DNA of 64,000 bases. Source: Hyphomicrobium zavarzinii ATCC 27496 (GTDB taxonomy: Bacteria > Pseudomonadota > Alphaproteobacteria > Rhizobiales > Hyphomicrobiaceae). The translations under genes and the position numbers were made by a program. Below the pieces are notes generated by a model, which ran no database searches, was not told where the DNA came from, and was given only the letters and a program-made list of their open reading frames with translations. Every line of letters begins with the position of its first letter. The stretch's first letter is position 1. The stretch covers positions 62,001 to 126,000 of the forward strand of contig NZ_KB911264.1 of the NCBI RefSeq assembly GCF_000383415.1. Direction: 5' to 3'. Below are positions 45,032 to 54,126 of the stretch, in pieces.

Positions 45032-45622
45032 TCACATGAACGGCGGCGTGCACGAGCTCACGATCACCGCCGCCTGCTTGCCGACATTGCGGAACCGATG
45101 CGGAATCATGCTCTCGAAATAATAGGCATCCCCAGGCCCCAGCACGCGACGCTGGTCACCGACGGTCACCTCGATCTGCCCCTGGATTACGAGGCCGCCC
45201 TCCTCGCCCCGGTGCGTCAGCATCGTGCTGCCGGTGTCGCCGCCCGGCTCGTAGACCTCGTGCAGAATCTGGAGCGCCTTCTCCGGCCTCTCTCCCGCGA
45301 CGACGAAGAAGCGCACCTTGCCCTCCGTCAGCGCCACCAGCTCGTCCTTCATGTAGAAAACCTGAGGCGCCTCCGGCAACGAGATCGAGAAGAACTCCGC
45401 GAAGCTCAAGCCCAGCGCGTCCGTCAGCCGGTTCAGCGTGGCCACCGAGGGGCTATGCTTGTTCTGCTCGATCATGCTGATCATGCCGTTAGTCACGCCC
45501 GCCTTCGCGGCAAGATCCCGCTGCGTGAGCCCGCTCTTGATGCGCTGCGCCTTGAGCCGCGCCCCGACGTCGATCGTCGTCCGCGTCTCGGCTCCGTCCC
45601 TGGATCTCTTGCGTCGCGCCAT
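45032..45622 (-). CDS. puuR: XRE-family regulator with cupin domain, PuuR-like
   Basis: A 196-residue regulator. A helix-turn-helix of the XRE type spans about residues 17-75 (LKAQRIKSGLTQRDLAAKAG ... NGMISMIEQNKHSPSVATLN). A C-terminal cupin_2 domain (about 115-190) includes VYEPGGDTGSTMLTHRGEEGG. This is the PuuR layout (185 residues in E. coli), whose ligand is putrescine. ATG at 45622 is chosen since it begins the basic MARRKRSRD tail; an extension to 45721 would run through the operator pair. It is divergent from GabT. Paired TTGATCAA sites lie upstream of both genes, so it probably represses itself and the GabT operon. Confidence 0.9.
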   Translation of the reverse strand: MARRKRSRDGAETRTTIDVGARLKAQRIKSGLTQRDLAAKAGVTNGMISMIEQNKHSPSVATLNRLTDALGLSFAEFFSISLPEAPQVFYMKDELVALTEGKVRFFVVAGERPEKALQILHEVYEPGGDTGSTMLTHRGEEGGLVIQGQIEVTVGDQRRVLGPGDAYYFESMIPHRFRNVGKQAAVIVSSCTPPFM

Positions 45623-45691
45623 ATGCGTGTAACCCTGCCTTGCGAGAACTGAAGAAACGCTAGCACGGCGCACGGCTCCGAACGACAAATT

Positions 45692-45711
45692 TTGATCAAT
45701 TTTTTGATCAA
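45692..45711. promoter_or_regulatory. Operator candidate A of XRE-cupin regulator
   Basis: Two perfect TTGATCAA octamers are separated by TTTT, giving GATC cores 12 bases apart. The site lies 70 bases upstream of the PuuR-like gene. The same arrangement recurs near GabT at 45789-45808. Confidence 0.65.
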
Positions 45712-45788
45712 ACGAACACACAAGCGCGACTTAAGGCCAGAACTGCGGCACTTGAAGCTGCGGACTGCGTAGAGTACGGTTCCGGATA

Positions 45789-45808
45789 TAGATCAAATTA
45801 TTGATCAC
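45789..45808. promoter_or_regulatory. Operator candidate B of XRE-cupin regulator
   Basis: TAGATCAA-ATTA-TTGATCAC repeats the paired layout of site A, with GATC cores 12 bases apart and a 4-base spacer. It lies 57 bases before the GabT start codon. Confidence 0.6.
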
Positions 45809-45864
45809 TACGGAGCGGCTGTCGACGAGGCATCCGCTCCGCCGACACAAGGAAGGTGAGACCG

Positions 45865-47160
45865 ATGGCGACCTCTGCCGAGCTTCACGCACGCCGGAAT
45901 GCAGCCGTTCCCCGCGGCATCGGCCACGCGACGCAGATCTATGCCAAGCGCGCCGAGAACGCCGAGATCTGGAGCGAGGACGGCAAGCGCTACATCGATT
46001 TCGGCGCCGGCATCGCCGTGGTCAACACCGGCCATCAGCACCCGCGCATCCTCGCCGCCATCGCCGAGCAGATGAAGTCGTTCAGCCACGTCTGTTTCCA
46101 GGTGACGCCGCACGAGAACTACGTCTCGCTCGCCGAGCGGCTCAACGCCATCGCGCCCGTCTCTGGCCCCGCGAAGACCATGCTCGCCTCCACCGGCGCC
46201 GAAGCCGTGGAGAATGCCGTAAAGGTCGCGCGCGCCTTCACCGGCCGCCCCGGTATCGTCTCGTTCTCGGGCGGCTTCCACGGCCGCACGCACATGGGCA
46301 TGGCGCTCACCGGCAAGGCCGTGCCTTACAAGAAGGGCTTCGGGCCTTTTCCGGCCGACATCTACAACGTCGCCTTCCCGAACCTCTATCACGGCACCTC
46401 GGTGGCCGACAGCGTCAAGGCGCTGAAGGCGCTCTTCAAGTATCAGGCCGATCCCTCCTCCATCGCCGGCATCATCATCGAGCCGGTGCAGGGCGAGGGC
46501 GGCTTCAACATCGCGCCCGCGGAATTCCTCTCCGAGCTTCGCGCCATCTGCAACGAGCACGGCATCGTCCTCATCGCCGACGAGATCCAGACGGGCTTTG
46601 CGCGTACCGGCAAGATGTTCGCTCTCGACCACACGAACGTGAAGGCCGACGTGGTGACGCTCGCCAAGGGCCTCGCGGGCGGCCTTCCGCTCTCCGCCAT
46701 CACCGGACGCGCGGACATCATGGATGCCGCAAACCCGGGCGGCCTCGGCGGCACCTACGCGGGCAATCCCGTCGCCTGCGCCGCCGCTCACACGGTTCTC
46801 GACATCATCAACGACGAGCAGCTGTGCGACCGCGCCAGCGCCATCGGCGAAATCATCCTCGGCCGCTGCCGCGCGCTTGCCGCCCGCTCGAACCTCAACT
46901 GCATCGGCGACGTGCGCGGCGTCGGCGCCATGTGCGCCGTCGAATTCGTGAAGGACGTGAAGAGCGGCGAACCCGCCCCCGAGCTCACCGCGCAAGTGCT
47001 GAAATCCGGCAACGAGCGTGGCTTGATCCTGCTCTCGTGCGGCACTTATGGAAACGTCATCCGCTTCCTGCCGCCCTTGACCGCGAGCGACGCCCTGGTG
47101 AAGGAAGGCATGGACGTCTTCGAGGCGAGCCTCACCGAGGCCGTCAGCAAGCTTCAGTAA
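45865..47160 (+). CDS. gabT: 4-aminobutyrate aminotransferase
   Basis: A 431-residue class III aminotransferase that converts GABA and 2-oxoglutarate to succinate semialdehyde and glutamate; E. coli GabT has 426. Motifs are the N-terminal VPRGIGHATQIYAKRAENAE, FGAGIAVVNTGHQHP, the PLP-site Asp in IADEIQTGFARTGKMFA and the Schiff-base Lys in VTLAKGLAGGLPLSA. ATG at 45865 has a GGAAGG ribosome-binding site. The operator pair upstream suggests control by the divergent XRE-cupin regulator. It is followed by a beta-alanine aminotransferase gene after two REP-like palindromes. Confidence 0.94.
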   Translation: MATSAELHARRNAAVPRGIGHATQIYAKRAENAEIWSEDGKRYIDFGAGIAVVNTGHQHPRILAAIAEQMKSFSHVCFQVTPHENYVSLAERLNAIAPVSGPAKTMLASTGAEAVENAVKVARAFTGRPGIVSFSGGFHGRTHMGMALTGKAVPYKKGFGPFPADIYNVAFPNLYHGTSVADSVKALKALFKYQADPSSIAGIIIEPVQGEGGFNIAPAEFLSELRAICNEHGIVLIADEIQTGFARTGKMFALDHTNVKADVVTLAKGLAGGLPLSAITGRADIMDAANPGGLGGTYAGNPVACAAAHTVLDIINDEQLCDRASAIGEIILGRCRALAARSNLNCIGDVRGVGAMCAVEFVKDVKSGEPAPELTAQVLKSGNERGLILLSCGTYGNVIRFLPPLTASDALVKEGMDVFEASLTEAVSKLQ

Positions 47161-47229
47161 GCACGTCGCAACCGGAGAGACCGAAGGCCCTTGTCGAAGA
47201 CATGAAAGTTCGCAGTAACGATGCTCAAC

Positions 47230-47255
47230 GTGTCCCGGCCTGCGCCGGGATGACG
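47230..47255. repeat. REP-like palindrome, left member of inverted pair
   Basis: GTGTCCCGGCCTGCGCCGGG followed by ATGACG, a close relative of the element at 44802. With the next element it forms an inverted pair in the gap between gabT and the beta-alanine aminotransferase gene. Confidence 0.7.
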
Positions 47256-47290
47256 TCGATATCGGGCAGTCGGGTCGCCACAAACAACCC

Positions 47291-47317
47291 GTCACTCCGG
47301 CGAAGGCCGGAGTCCAG
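47291..47317. repeat. REP-like palindrome, right member of inverted pair
   Basis: GTCACTCCGGCGAAGGCCGG followed by AGTCCAG, the reverse-oriented form of the element. CCGG arms enclose CGAAGG. Confidence 0.7.
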
Positions 47318-47391
47318 CCGCCTAGCCGCACCGCCGATTGGGCTCGCTTGATCGGATCATCAATACGTCACGAACGTCAGAAGAGGCGCCC

Positions 47392-48714
47392 ATGAACGTC
47401 CAGCTCAAGACAAACGACCTCGAAGCCTTCTTCATGCCGTTCTCCGCGAACCGGCAGTTCAAGAAGGCCCCCCGCCTGCTCGCCTCCGCCAAGGACACGC
47501 ACTACTTTACGCAGGATGGCCGCAAGATCCTGGACGGCACCTCCGGACTCTGGTGCGTGAATGCGGGGCACTGCCGCCCGCGCATCGTGGAAGCGATCCA
47601 GAAGCAGGCCGCGGAGCTGGACTTCGCCGGCACCTTCCAGATGGGCCATCCCAAGGCATTCGAGGCGGCCTCCCGCCTCGTCAACATCGCGCCCAAGGGC
47701 TTCGACCACGTCTTCTTCACCAACTCAGGCTCCGAGTCGGTCGAGACCGCCCTCAAGATCGCACTCGCCTACCACCGCGCCAAAGGCAACGCCTCGAAGG
47801 TACGCCTCATTGGACGTGAGCGCGGCTATCATGGCGTAAACTTCGGCGGCACCTCCGTCGGGGGCATCTCGCCCAACAGAAAGATGTTCGGAACGCTGGT
47901 CGCGGGCGTCGATCATATCCGTCACACACACGATCTCGCCAAGAACGCATTCTCCAAAGGCGAGCCCGAGCACGGCGCCGATCTGGCCGACGATCTCGAG
48001 CGCCTGGTCGCGCTGCATGACGCCTCTACCATCGCTGCCGTCATCGTCGAGCCGGTCGCCTGCTCCACGGGCGTCCTGATCCCGCCCAAGGGCTATCTGA
48101 AGCGGCTCGAAGCCATCTGCCGCAAGCACGACATCCTTTTGATCTTCGACGAGGTCATCACCGGGTTCGGCCGCCTCGGCACCCCCTTCGGCGCCGACTA
48201 CTTCGACGTCTCCCCCGACATGATCACCGGTGCCAAGGGTGTCACCAACGGCACCATCCCGATGGGCGTCGTCTTCTTGAAGAGCCACATCTACGAGGCC
48301 TTCACCACCGGCCCCGAGAACGCGATCGACCTCTTCCACGGCTACACCTACTCGGGCCATCCCATGGCCGCAGCCGCAGCCATCGGCACGCTGGACACCT
48401 ATCAGGAGGAAGGTCTTCTCACCCGCGCCGCGCAGCTCGCGCCCTATTGGCAGGAGCGCGTGCACGCCCTGAAGGGCCTGCCGCACGTCATCGACATCCG
48501 CAACATCGGCCTCATCGGTGCCATCGAGTTCGCGCCGATTCCGGATGCCCCCGCCCAGCGCGCCTACAGCCGCTTCGTCAAATGCTTCGAGCGCGGCCTG
48601 CTCGTGCGCCAGACCGGCGACATCATCGCGCTCTCGCCCCCGCTCATTATTACCGAGAGCGAGATCGACCAGCTCTTCGACATCTTCACCGCCGTACTCA
48701 AAGAAGCGGACTGA
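47392..48714 (+). CDS. bauA: Omega-amino acid:pyruvate aminotransferase (beta-alanine aminotransferase)
   Basis: A 440-residue class III aminotransferase. [20 protein letters not shown] and the N-terminal [16 protein letters not shown] match the beta-alanine/omega-amino-acid:pyruvate group. The PLP-site Asp is in [18 protein letters not shown] and the Lys in [15 protein letters not shown]. It would turn beta-alanine and pyruvate into malonate semialdehyde and alanine. ATG at 47392 starts the conserved region. MmsA follows after 7 bases and would take the semialdehyde on; this pairing is known from bau operons. Other omega-amines may also be substrates. Confidence 0.92.
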   Translation: MNVQLKTNDLEAFFMPFSANRQFKKAPRLLASAKDTHYFTQDGRKILDGTSGLWCVNAGHCRPRIVEAIQKQAAELDFAGTFQMGHPKAFEAASRLVNIAPKGFDHVFFTNSGSESVETALKIALAYHRAKGNASKVRLIGRERGYHGVNFGGTSVGGISPNRKMFGTLVAGVDHIRHTHDLAKNAFSKGEPEHGADLADDLERLVALHDASTIAAVIVEPVACSTGVLIPPKGYLKRLEAICRKHDILLIFDEVITGFGRLGTPFGADYFDVSPDMITGAKGVTNGTIPMGVVFLKSHIYEAFTTGPENAIDLFHGYTYSGHPMAAAAAIGTLDTYQEEGLLTRAAQLAPYWQERVHALKGLPHVIDIRNIGLIGAIEFAPIPDAPAQRAYSRFVKCFERGLLVRQTGDIIALSPPLIITESEIDQLFDIFTAVLKEAD

Positions 48715-48721
48715 CCGGATC

Positions 48722-50218
48722 ATGCGAACGCTCGAGAACGCTTACGGCGGCAGAAAAGTCGCCTCCACCTCGCCCCGCGCGTCGGATGTCTTCAATCCCG
48801 CGACCGGCGAGGCCATCGCGCGCCTCCCGCTCTCGACGCCGGAGGAGATCGCCGCCGCCGTAGCTGCCGCGAAGTCTGCCGCGGAGAGCTGGGGCGCCAC
48901 GCCGCCCATGAAGCGCGTCGCGCCCATGTTCCGCTTCAAGGAGCTGTTGCAGAAGAACGCCGACGCCATCGCGCGCGCCATCTCCGCCGAGCACGGCAAG
49001 ACGCACGCCGATGCGTTGGGAGAGTTGCAGCGCGGAATAGAGGTCGTGGATTTCGCCTGCGGTATCCCTCATCTGCTGAAAGGCGAGTACAGCCGCAACA
49101 TCGGCCCCGACATCGATAGCTGGTCGGACCGCCAGCCGCTCGGAGTCGTCGCGGGCATCACGCCGTTCAACTTTCCGGCCATGGTGCCGATGTGGATGTT
49201 CCCGGTCGCCGTCGCGTGCGGCAACACCTTCGTGCTGAAACCCTCCGAGCGCGATCCCTCCGCCCCGATGCTGATCTGGGAGTTGTTCCAGGAGGCAGGC
49301 TTCCCCGCGGGCGTATTCAACGTCGTGCACGGCGACAAGACCGCCGTCGACGCGCTGCTCGATCATCCCGACGTCAAGGCCGTGAGCTTCGTCGGCTCGA
49401 CGCCGATCGCGGAATACGTCTACACGCGCGGCGCCGCGGCCGGTAAGCGCGTGCAGGCGCTCGGCGGCGCCAAGAACCACATGATCGTCATGCCCGACGC
49501 CGACATGGATAAGGCCGTGGATGCCTTGATGGGTGCGGGCTACGGCTCGGCCGGCGAGCGCTGCATGGCGATCTCCGTCGCCGTTCCCGTCGGCAAGAAG
49601 ACCGCAGACCGCCTGGTCGAAGCGCTCGCCCCGCGCGTGCGCGCGCTCAAGGTCGCTCCCGCAACGGATCCCGACTCCGAGATGGGTCCCGTCGTCACCG
49701 GAGAAGCCAAGCGCCGCATCACCGATCTCATCGGCCTCGGCGTGAAAGAAGGCGCCGAGCTCGTCGTCGACGGGCGCGGCCTCGTGCTTCAAGGCTACGA
49801 GAACGGCTTCTTCATCGGCGGCACGCTGTTCGACCACGTGACGCGCGACATGACGATCTACAAGACCGAGATCTTCGGACCGGTTCTCTCCGTCGTGCGC
49901 GCCGAGAGCTATGACGAGGCGGCCGATCTCGTGAACAGCCACGAGTATGGCAACGGCACCGCCATCTTCACCCGCGACGGCGACACCGCGCGCACGTTCG
50001 CCGACAAGATCGAGGTCGGCATGGTGGGCATCAACGTGCCGATCCCCGTGCCCGTCGCCTATCATTCCTTCGGCGGCTGGAAGCGCTCGCTGTTCGGCGA
50101 TCACGCGGTCTATGGTCCCGAAGGCGTGCGCTTCTACACGCGCATCAAGACCGTCACCGCCCGCTGGCCCACCGGCATCCGCTCCGGCGCCGAGTTCAAC
50201 TTCACAGGGCGGAACTGA
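48722..50218 (+). CDS. mmsA: Methylmalonate/malonate-semialdehyde dehydrogenase (CoA-acylating)
   Basis: A 498-residue CoA-dependent aldehyde dehydrogenase that makes acetyl-CoA or propionyl-CoA with release of CO2. Motifs are [37 protein letters not shown] (with Gly-Gly-Ala-Lys instead of the usual catalytic Glu, as is normal for MmsA), and the nucleophile in [14 protein letters not shown]. The C-terminal [20 protein letters not shown] is also diagnostic. It ends the omega-amino-acid run and is followed by a strong terminator. Confidence 0.96.
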   Translation: MRTLENAYGGRKVASTSPRASDVFNPATGEAIARLPLSTPEEIAAAVAAAKSAAESWGATPPMKRVAPMFRFKELLQKNADAIARAISAEHGKTHADALGELQRGIEVVDFACGIPHLLKGEYSRNIGPDIDSWSDRQPLGVVAGITPFNFPAMVPMWMFPVAVACGNTFVLKPSERDPSAPMLIWELFQEAGFPAGVFNVVHGDKTAVDALLDHPDVKAVSFVGSTPIAEYVYTRGAAAGKRVQALGGAKNHMIVMPDADMDKAVDALMGAGYGSAGERCMAISVAVPVGKKTADRLVEALAPRVRALKVAPATDPDSEMGPVVTGEAKRRITDLIGLGVKEGAELVVDGRGLVLQGYENGFFIGGTLFDHVTRDMTIYKTEIFGPVLSVVRAESYDEAADLVNSHEYGNGTAIFTRDGDTARTFADKIEVGMVGINVPIPVPVAYHSFGGWKRSLFGDHAVYGPEGVRFYTRIKTVTARWPTGIRSGAEFNFTGRN

Positions 50219-50241
50219 CGCCATCGCGCACCCGTAAAGCT

Positions 50242-50274
50242 AAAGGGAGCGAGCCAACACGGCTCGCTCCCTTT
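50242..50274 (+). terminator. Rho-independent terminator of mmsA
   Basis: AAAGGGAGCGAGCC (50242-50255) pairs with GGCTCGCTCCCTTT (50261-50274) around a 5-base loop, followed by CCCTTC. A perfect 14-base stem. Confidence 0.85.
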
Positions 50275-50307
50275 CCCTTCGGGGCGTAGCTCGCAGTCAA
50301 AAACGCG

Positions 50308-50859
50308 CTAGCTCACCTTCGCCTTGCCTTTGGCGCCGCCCTTGGCCTTGGCTTTTTCTTTGCCGCCCGCCTTCGCATCGCTCTCCGGGCCGCAGTCCGG
50401 ATTGATCTTCATCATCTCCTCTTTGACTTCGTCCAGGGTCATGTCGCGCACGTGCGTTGCGATCGACCAGCGGTGTCCGAATGGATCTTTCACCTGGCCG
50501 TAGCGGTCGCCCCAGAACATATCGGCGACAGGCATCATCACCTCTGCGCCCGCGGCCACCGCCTGCGCGAACATTGCATCCACGTCATCCACCATCAGAT
50601 GGATCGAGACCGGCGTGCCCTTGAGCGCATTGGGGCCGAGTGATTGCCACTCCGGCATTTCGTCCACGAGCATGACGTAAGAGTTGCCGATGCGAATGCA
50701 GGCGTGCATCAACCTCCCGTCCGGCATCGCAAGACGCATCATCTCCTCCGCGCCAAACGCCTTCTTGTAGAACGCGATGGCATCCGCCGCGCCCGCACAC
50801 ACGATATGCGGCGTGACACTTCCGAGTTTCGGCAACTTGATTTCGCCCGACGTCGACAT
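50308..50859 (-). CDS. VOC-superfamily (PhnB/glyoxalase-like) protein with Lys-rich tail
   Basis: A 183-residue protein. The core (residues about 10-135) is a vicinal-oxygen-chelate fold of the PhnB/YdcJ-like type: HIVCAGAADAIAFYKKAFGA at the start, and FWGDRYGQVKDPFGHRWSIATH near the end. The last 30 residues are Lys/Ala/Gly-rich (KEKAKAKGGAKGKAK) and probably disordered or nucleic-acid binding. The first metal His is not obvious, so enzyme activity is uncertain. The ATG has an AGGAAGGAGA ribosome-binding site. It converges on the mmsA terminator and has no linked partners. Confidence 0.88.
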   Translation of the reverse strand: MSTSGEIKLPKLGSVTPHIVCAGAADAIAFYKKAFGAEEMMRLAMPDGRLMHACIRIGNSYVMLVDEMPEWQSLGPNALKGTPVSIHLMVDDVDAMFAQAVAAGAEVMMPVADMFWGDRYGQVKDPFGHRWSIATHVRDMTLDEVKEEMMKINPDCGPESDAKAGGKEKAKAKGGAKGKAKVS

Positions 50860-51031
50860 TCCGCGTCTCCTTCCTTGGCCCTGAGCCTCCGGTCGTCCGG
50901 GCGGATCGAGCCGCCCTCCGCTTGAAGACGAGCGGCGCGCCCCCGATCCGACACGTCCCGGCTGGATTTTTTATGGCCAACCTGACAGATATGAGATGAC
51001 GAGCGAAGCCATTGAGAACAAGGAAAAATTA

Positions 51032-51865
51032 ATGAAGCCGAATGCCCTCCGTCTGGCGAGTGCCATCCCGCTCGCCCTGGCCGCTCTGATGGCTTTCTCG
51101 CCTGCCACGCACGCCGCAACCTGCGGAGAGGCAGCCGGCGGCTTCGGCCCCTGGCTCGCCGCGTTCAAAAAACGAGCGGCCGCCCAAGGCGTCTCCCAAT
51201 CCGCCATTTCCTCGGGCCTCGCGGGCGTCACCTACGACCCGCGCGTCATCCGGCTCGACCGCAACCAGAAATCCTTCAAGCTCTCGTTCGAGCAGTTCTA
51301 TGCCCGCCGCGTCGGCTCCGCGCTGATCAACCGCGGTCGCGCCCGCATGAAAGCCCATCGCGGGACGCTGGACCGCATGGAGCGGCAGTTCGGCGTGCCC
51401 GCGGAAGTCGTCATCGCAATCTGGGGGCTAGAAACGAACTATGGCGCAGATACCAGCGGCAAGTTCTCGATCATCCACTCACTCGCGACACTCTCCTACG
51501 ACTGCCGCCGCTCGGCGTTCTTCACCGGCCAGCTCGTCGATGCGCTTCGCATCATCGACGACGCACACATGAGCCCCGCTGAAATGCGCGGCGGCTGGGC
51601 GGGCGAGATCGGGCAGACGCAGTTTCTCCCCACGCCTTACGTAAAATACGCGGTGGACTACGACGGCGACGGCAAGAAGGACCTGATCCACAGCATCCCG
51701 GACATCTTGGCTTCCACCGCCAATTTCCTCAAAGGCCACGGCTGGCAGGCGGGCCAGCCCTGGCATCCGGGCACAGCGAACTACAACGTCATCAAGGATT
51801 GGAACCGCGCCGAGGTCTACCAGCGCACCATCTCGGTGATGGCAACGAAGCTGCGCGGCGGCTAG
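51032..51865 (+). CDS. Lytic murein transglycosylase, MltB family
   Basis: A 277-residue exported peptidoglycan hydrolase. A signal peptide covers residues 1-29 (THA|AT). The catalytic Glu134 lies in IWGLETNYGADTSGKFS, and GWAGEIGQTQFLPTPYVKYAVDYDGDGKKDL is the typical MltB/SLT_3 substrate groove. It lacks the C-terminal peptidoglycan-binding domain found in longer relatives of about 400 residues. ATG at 51032 has an AAGGAAAAATTA leader; an in-frame start at 50996 would add 12 residues before the signal peptide. The stop codon falls inside a dispersed repeat element. Confidence 0.93.
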   Translation: MKPNALRLASAIPLALAALMAFSPATHAATCGEAAGGFGPWLAAFKKRAAAQGVSQSAISSGLAGVTYDPRVIRLDRNQKSFKLSFEQFYARRVGSALINRGRARMKAHRGTLDRMERQFGVPAEVVIAIWGLETNYGADTSGKFSIIHSLATLSYDCRRSAFFTGQLVDALRIIDDAHMSPAEMRGGWAGEIGQTQFLPTPYVKYAVDYDGDGKKDLIHSIPDILASTANFLKGHGWQAGQPWHPGTANYNVIKDWNRAEVYQRTISVMATKLRGG

Positions 51866-52007
51866 AGCGTCTTGCGACGAAGTGGAGACCGGTTCCTCGC
51901 TCGAAAATGAGAAGATCTGGGCTATTCCGTCACCCCGCCCAACAGGAAGTTTCACGTTGACGACGATGTGCCCAATCCAGGCCATTGCCTGCGAACGTGA
52001 CTGCCAA

Positions 52008-52040
52008 CGTGTCTGGATCCCGGCCTTCGCCGGGGTGACG
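52008..52040. repeat. REP-like palindrome, left member
   Basis: CGTGTCTGGATCCCGGCC followed by TTCGCCGGGGTGACG, nearly the same as the element at 44802. Confidence 0.75.
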
Positions 52041-52072
52041 TTGTTTTTTGCCTGCGCCGTGTGCCTTCTTTA

Positions 52073-52107
52073 GACGTCATCCCGACGCAGGTCGGGATCC
52101 CGACACG
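52073..52107. repeat. REP-like palindrome, right member
   Basis: GACGTCATCCCGACGCAGG followed by TCGGGATCCCGACACG, in opposite orientation to its neighbour. The stem is CCCGAC/GTCGGG. Confidence 0.7.
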
Positions 52108-52314
52108 CCTGAGGAACGCACTCTCCTCCAACCTGGAACATCGCCTGCAAGCCCACGCAACGGGATCGCAAAACGCTCTCGCGGAAAGAGCCTTCCAAAA
52201 TGAAGCCGGCCCGCTCGGGGGAAAGCGGACCGGCAAGTGGCGCCGAACGTTGGGAGGGAAGAACGAGCGCGCCATAACCGCGAAGGCAGCGTGAAACATC
52301 ACGCCATCATGCCA

Positions 52315-53436
52315 TCATGCCGCCGCGGACCGTGCCTTTCCGCCATCCAGCCTGTCGAACCCGAGCGACGCCGCGACGGCGGAATGCATGATGCGCCCAT
52401 CGCGAACATTGAGCCCGGCCGCGAGATGCGGATCGCGATCGAACGCCGCGAGGCCCTTGTCGGCGAGCTTCAGCACGAACGGCAGCGTGGCGTTGTTGAG
52501 CGCCTGCGCACTCGTCACCGGCACCGCGCCCGGCATGTTGGCCACGCAGTAGTGAATGATGCCGTCGACCTCGAACGTCGGATGGGCGTGCGTCGTCGGC
52601 CGCGAGGTTTCGAAGCAGCCGCCCTGGTCGATGGACACATCCACCAGCACCGCGCCCCGCTTCATGGATTTCAGCATGTCGCGCGTGACGAGCTTGGGCG
52701 CGCTCGCGCCCGCCACGAGAACAGCGCCGATCACCACATCCGCTTCCATCACCTCCATCTCGATGGCGTGCATGGTGGAGGCCAGCGTGTGGACGCGCCC
52801 CTGGAACAGCTCGTCGAGCTGCCGCAGCCGCGGCAGCGATTTGTCGATGATGGTGACGTCAGCGCCGAGACCAGCCGCCATCCGCGCCGCGTGCGTTCCC
52901 ACCACACCGCCGCCCAGCACGACGACCTTCGCGGGGCGAACGCCTGGAACACCGCCCATCAGCACGCCGCGCCCGCCCGCAGGACGGCGGAGTGCGATGG
53001 CCGCCGCCTCTATCGAAAGACGTCCCGCGACCTCGCTCATCGGCGCCAACAGGGGCAAACCGCCCGCGGCATCCGTCACTGTCTCGTAGGCGATCGCAGC
53101 GGCGCCTGAGGCCATCAGCCCGCGCGCCTGCTCGGGATCGGGCGCGAGATGGAGGTAGGTGAAAAGGATCTGATGCGGCTTGAGCCGCTTGTATTCGACC
53201 GCCTGCGGCTCCTTCACCTTGACGATCATATCCGCCGCGTCGAACACAGCTTCTGCGGTGGGCAGGATCTTGGCACCCGCCCGCTCATAGACCGCATCGT
53301 CCGCGAAAATGCCGCCTCCGGCGCCGGACTGCACCACGACTTCGTGACCCCGCGCGGTCAGCTCCCGCACGGAGCCGGGCACCAGCCCGACACGAAACTC
53401 GTCGCTCTTGATCTCAGTGGGAACACCGATGCGCAT
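52315..53436 (-). CDS. ald: Alanine dehydrogenase
   Basis: A 373-residue NAD+-dependent alanine dehydrogenase that makes pyruvate and ammonia from L-alanine. Visible family parts are the N-terminal [20 protein letters not shown], the substrate-binding Lys in VKVKEPQ, His in YLHLAPD, and the NAD-binding [22 protein letters not shown]. The usual length is about 371. The start at 53436 is the conserved MRIGVP; an upstream frame to 53736 is rejected. It is divergent from an Lrp/AsnC regulator gene, which likely controls it. It can recycle the alanine made by the pyruvate-linked aminotransferases of the island. Confidence 0.95.
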   Translation of the reverse strand: MRIGVPTEIKSDEFRVGLVPGSVRELTARGHEVVVQSGAGGGIFADDAVYERAGAKILPTAEAVFDAADMIVKVKEPQAVEYKRLKPHQILFTYLHLAPDPEQARGLMASGAAAIAYETVTDAAGGLPLLAPMSEVAGRLSIEAAAIALRRPAGGRGVLMGGVPGVRPAKVVVLGGGVVGTHAARMAAGLGADVTIIDKSLPRLRQLDELFQGRVHTLASTMHAIEMEVMEADVVIGAVLVAGASAPKLVTRDMLKSMKRGAVLVDVSIDQGGCFETSRPTTHAHPTFEVDGIIHYCVANMPGAVPVTSAQALNNATLPFVLKLADKGLAAFDRDPHLAAGLNVRDGRIMHSAVAASLGFDRLDGGKARSAAA

Positions 53437-53539
53437 TGGGGTCTCCGTACCTGCGGCTGCGTTCAATTCGGTGCCGGAGACCATATCAAGGATACCGCTC
53501 GGAAACTCCGCAAATTTCGTTGAAAAGAAAACGACGGAC

Positions 53540-53552
53540 GCAGATAATCTGC
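53540..53552. promoter_or_regulatory. Palindrome in ald/Lrp divergent gap
   Basis: GCAGA-TAA-TCTGC lies 30 bases before the Lrp start and 104 bases before the ald start. A further CGCAGATGTGC follows at about 53570. An AT-rich run between them suits an Lrp-family binding region. Confidence 0.5.
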
Positions 53553-53581
53553 AAAATCGAATAATTTTTCGCAGATGTGCA

Positions 53582-54082
53582 ATGCAATATACCTTAGACG
53601 CGCTCGATCGCGCCATTCTGGCCGCGCTTCTTGAAGACGGACGCCTGAGCCAGGTCCAACTCGCGGAGCGCATTCCGCTCTCCCCCACCGCGATCGCGCG
53701 GCGCATACGCGCGCTCGAGGAAAGCGGCATCATCAAGGGCTATCAGGCCCGCATCGACCGCCGCGCCGTCGGGCTGGAGATGATCGTGCACGTGTTCATC
53801 AGTCTTCAGAACCAGAGCGAGCAGCGCCTCGAGTCCTTCGAGGCGGCCGTGGCGGCGGCGCCCTCCGTCGTCGGATGCCAGCTCATGTCCGGCGAGGACG
53901 ACTACCTCCTGACCGTTCTCGCGCGTGACCTCGCCGACTACGAGCGCATTCACAAGCAGGAGCTGTCGCGCCTTCCGGGCGTCACGCGCCTCAGGTCCTC
54001 TTTCGTGCTCCGAGAGGTCAAGGCCGCAACCATCCCGGCTTCCATGCTCGGCACCCCGGCACCACGCGGCTCGAAAAAGTAA
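53582..54082 (+). CDS. Lrp/AsnC-family regulator, probable activator of ald
   Basis: A 166-residue regulator with an N-terminal helix-turn-helix (LDALDRAILAALLEDGRLSQ ... LSPTAIARRIRALEESGIIKGY) and a C-terminal RAM ligand-binding domain (VHVFISLQN ... VVGCQLMSGEDDYLLTVLARD). These proteins form octamers and respond to amino acids; divergent pairing with ald is common, and alanine is the likely effector. ATG at 53582 begins the conserved region. The neighbouring palindrome is a candidate site. Confidence 0.93.
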   Translation: MQYTLDALDRAILAALLEDGRLSQVQLAERIPLSPTAIARRIRALEESGIIKGYQARIDRRAVGLEMIVHVFISLQNQSEQRLESFEAAVAAAPSVVGCQLMSGEDDYLLTVLARDLADYERIHKQELSRLPGVTRLRSSFVLREVKAATIPASMLGTPAPRGSKK

Positions 54083-54126
54083 CTCTATAACATAATTGTG
54101 ATCTCGCATAAGATGCGCTCTGTGGT

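Larger units (their letters stand above)
51866..52314. other. 449-base gap filled by dispersed palindromic elements
   Basis: No gene is seen. The left end holds a TAGAGCG-type element that starts in the stop codon of the transglycosylase gene (51863) and extends to about 51917. Two REP-like palindromes in opposite orientation lie at 52008-52040 and 52073-52107. The remainder is unremarkable. Confidence 0.6.

Noticed and set aside
45801-47351. 516-codon plus-strand frame over gabT
   Set aside because: Arg/His-rich frame-shifted reading of gabT.
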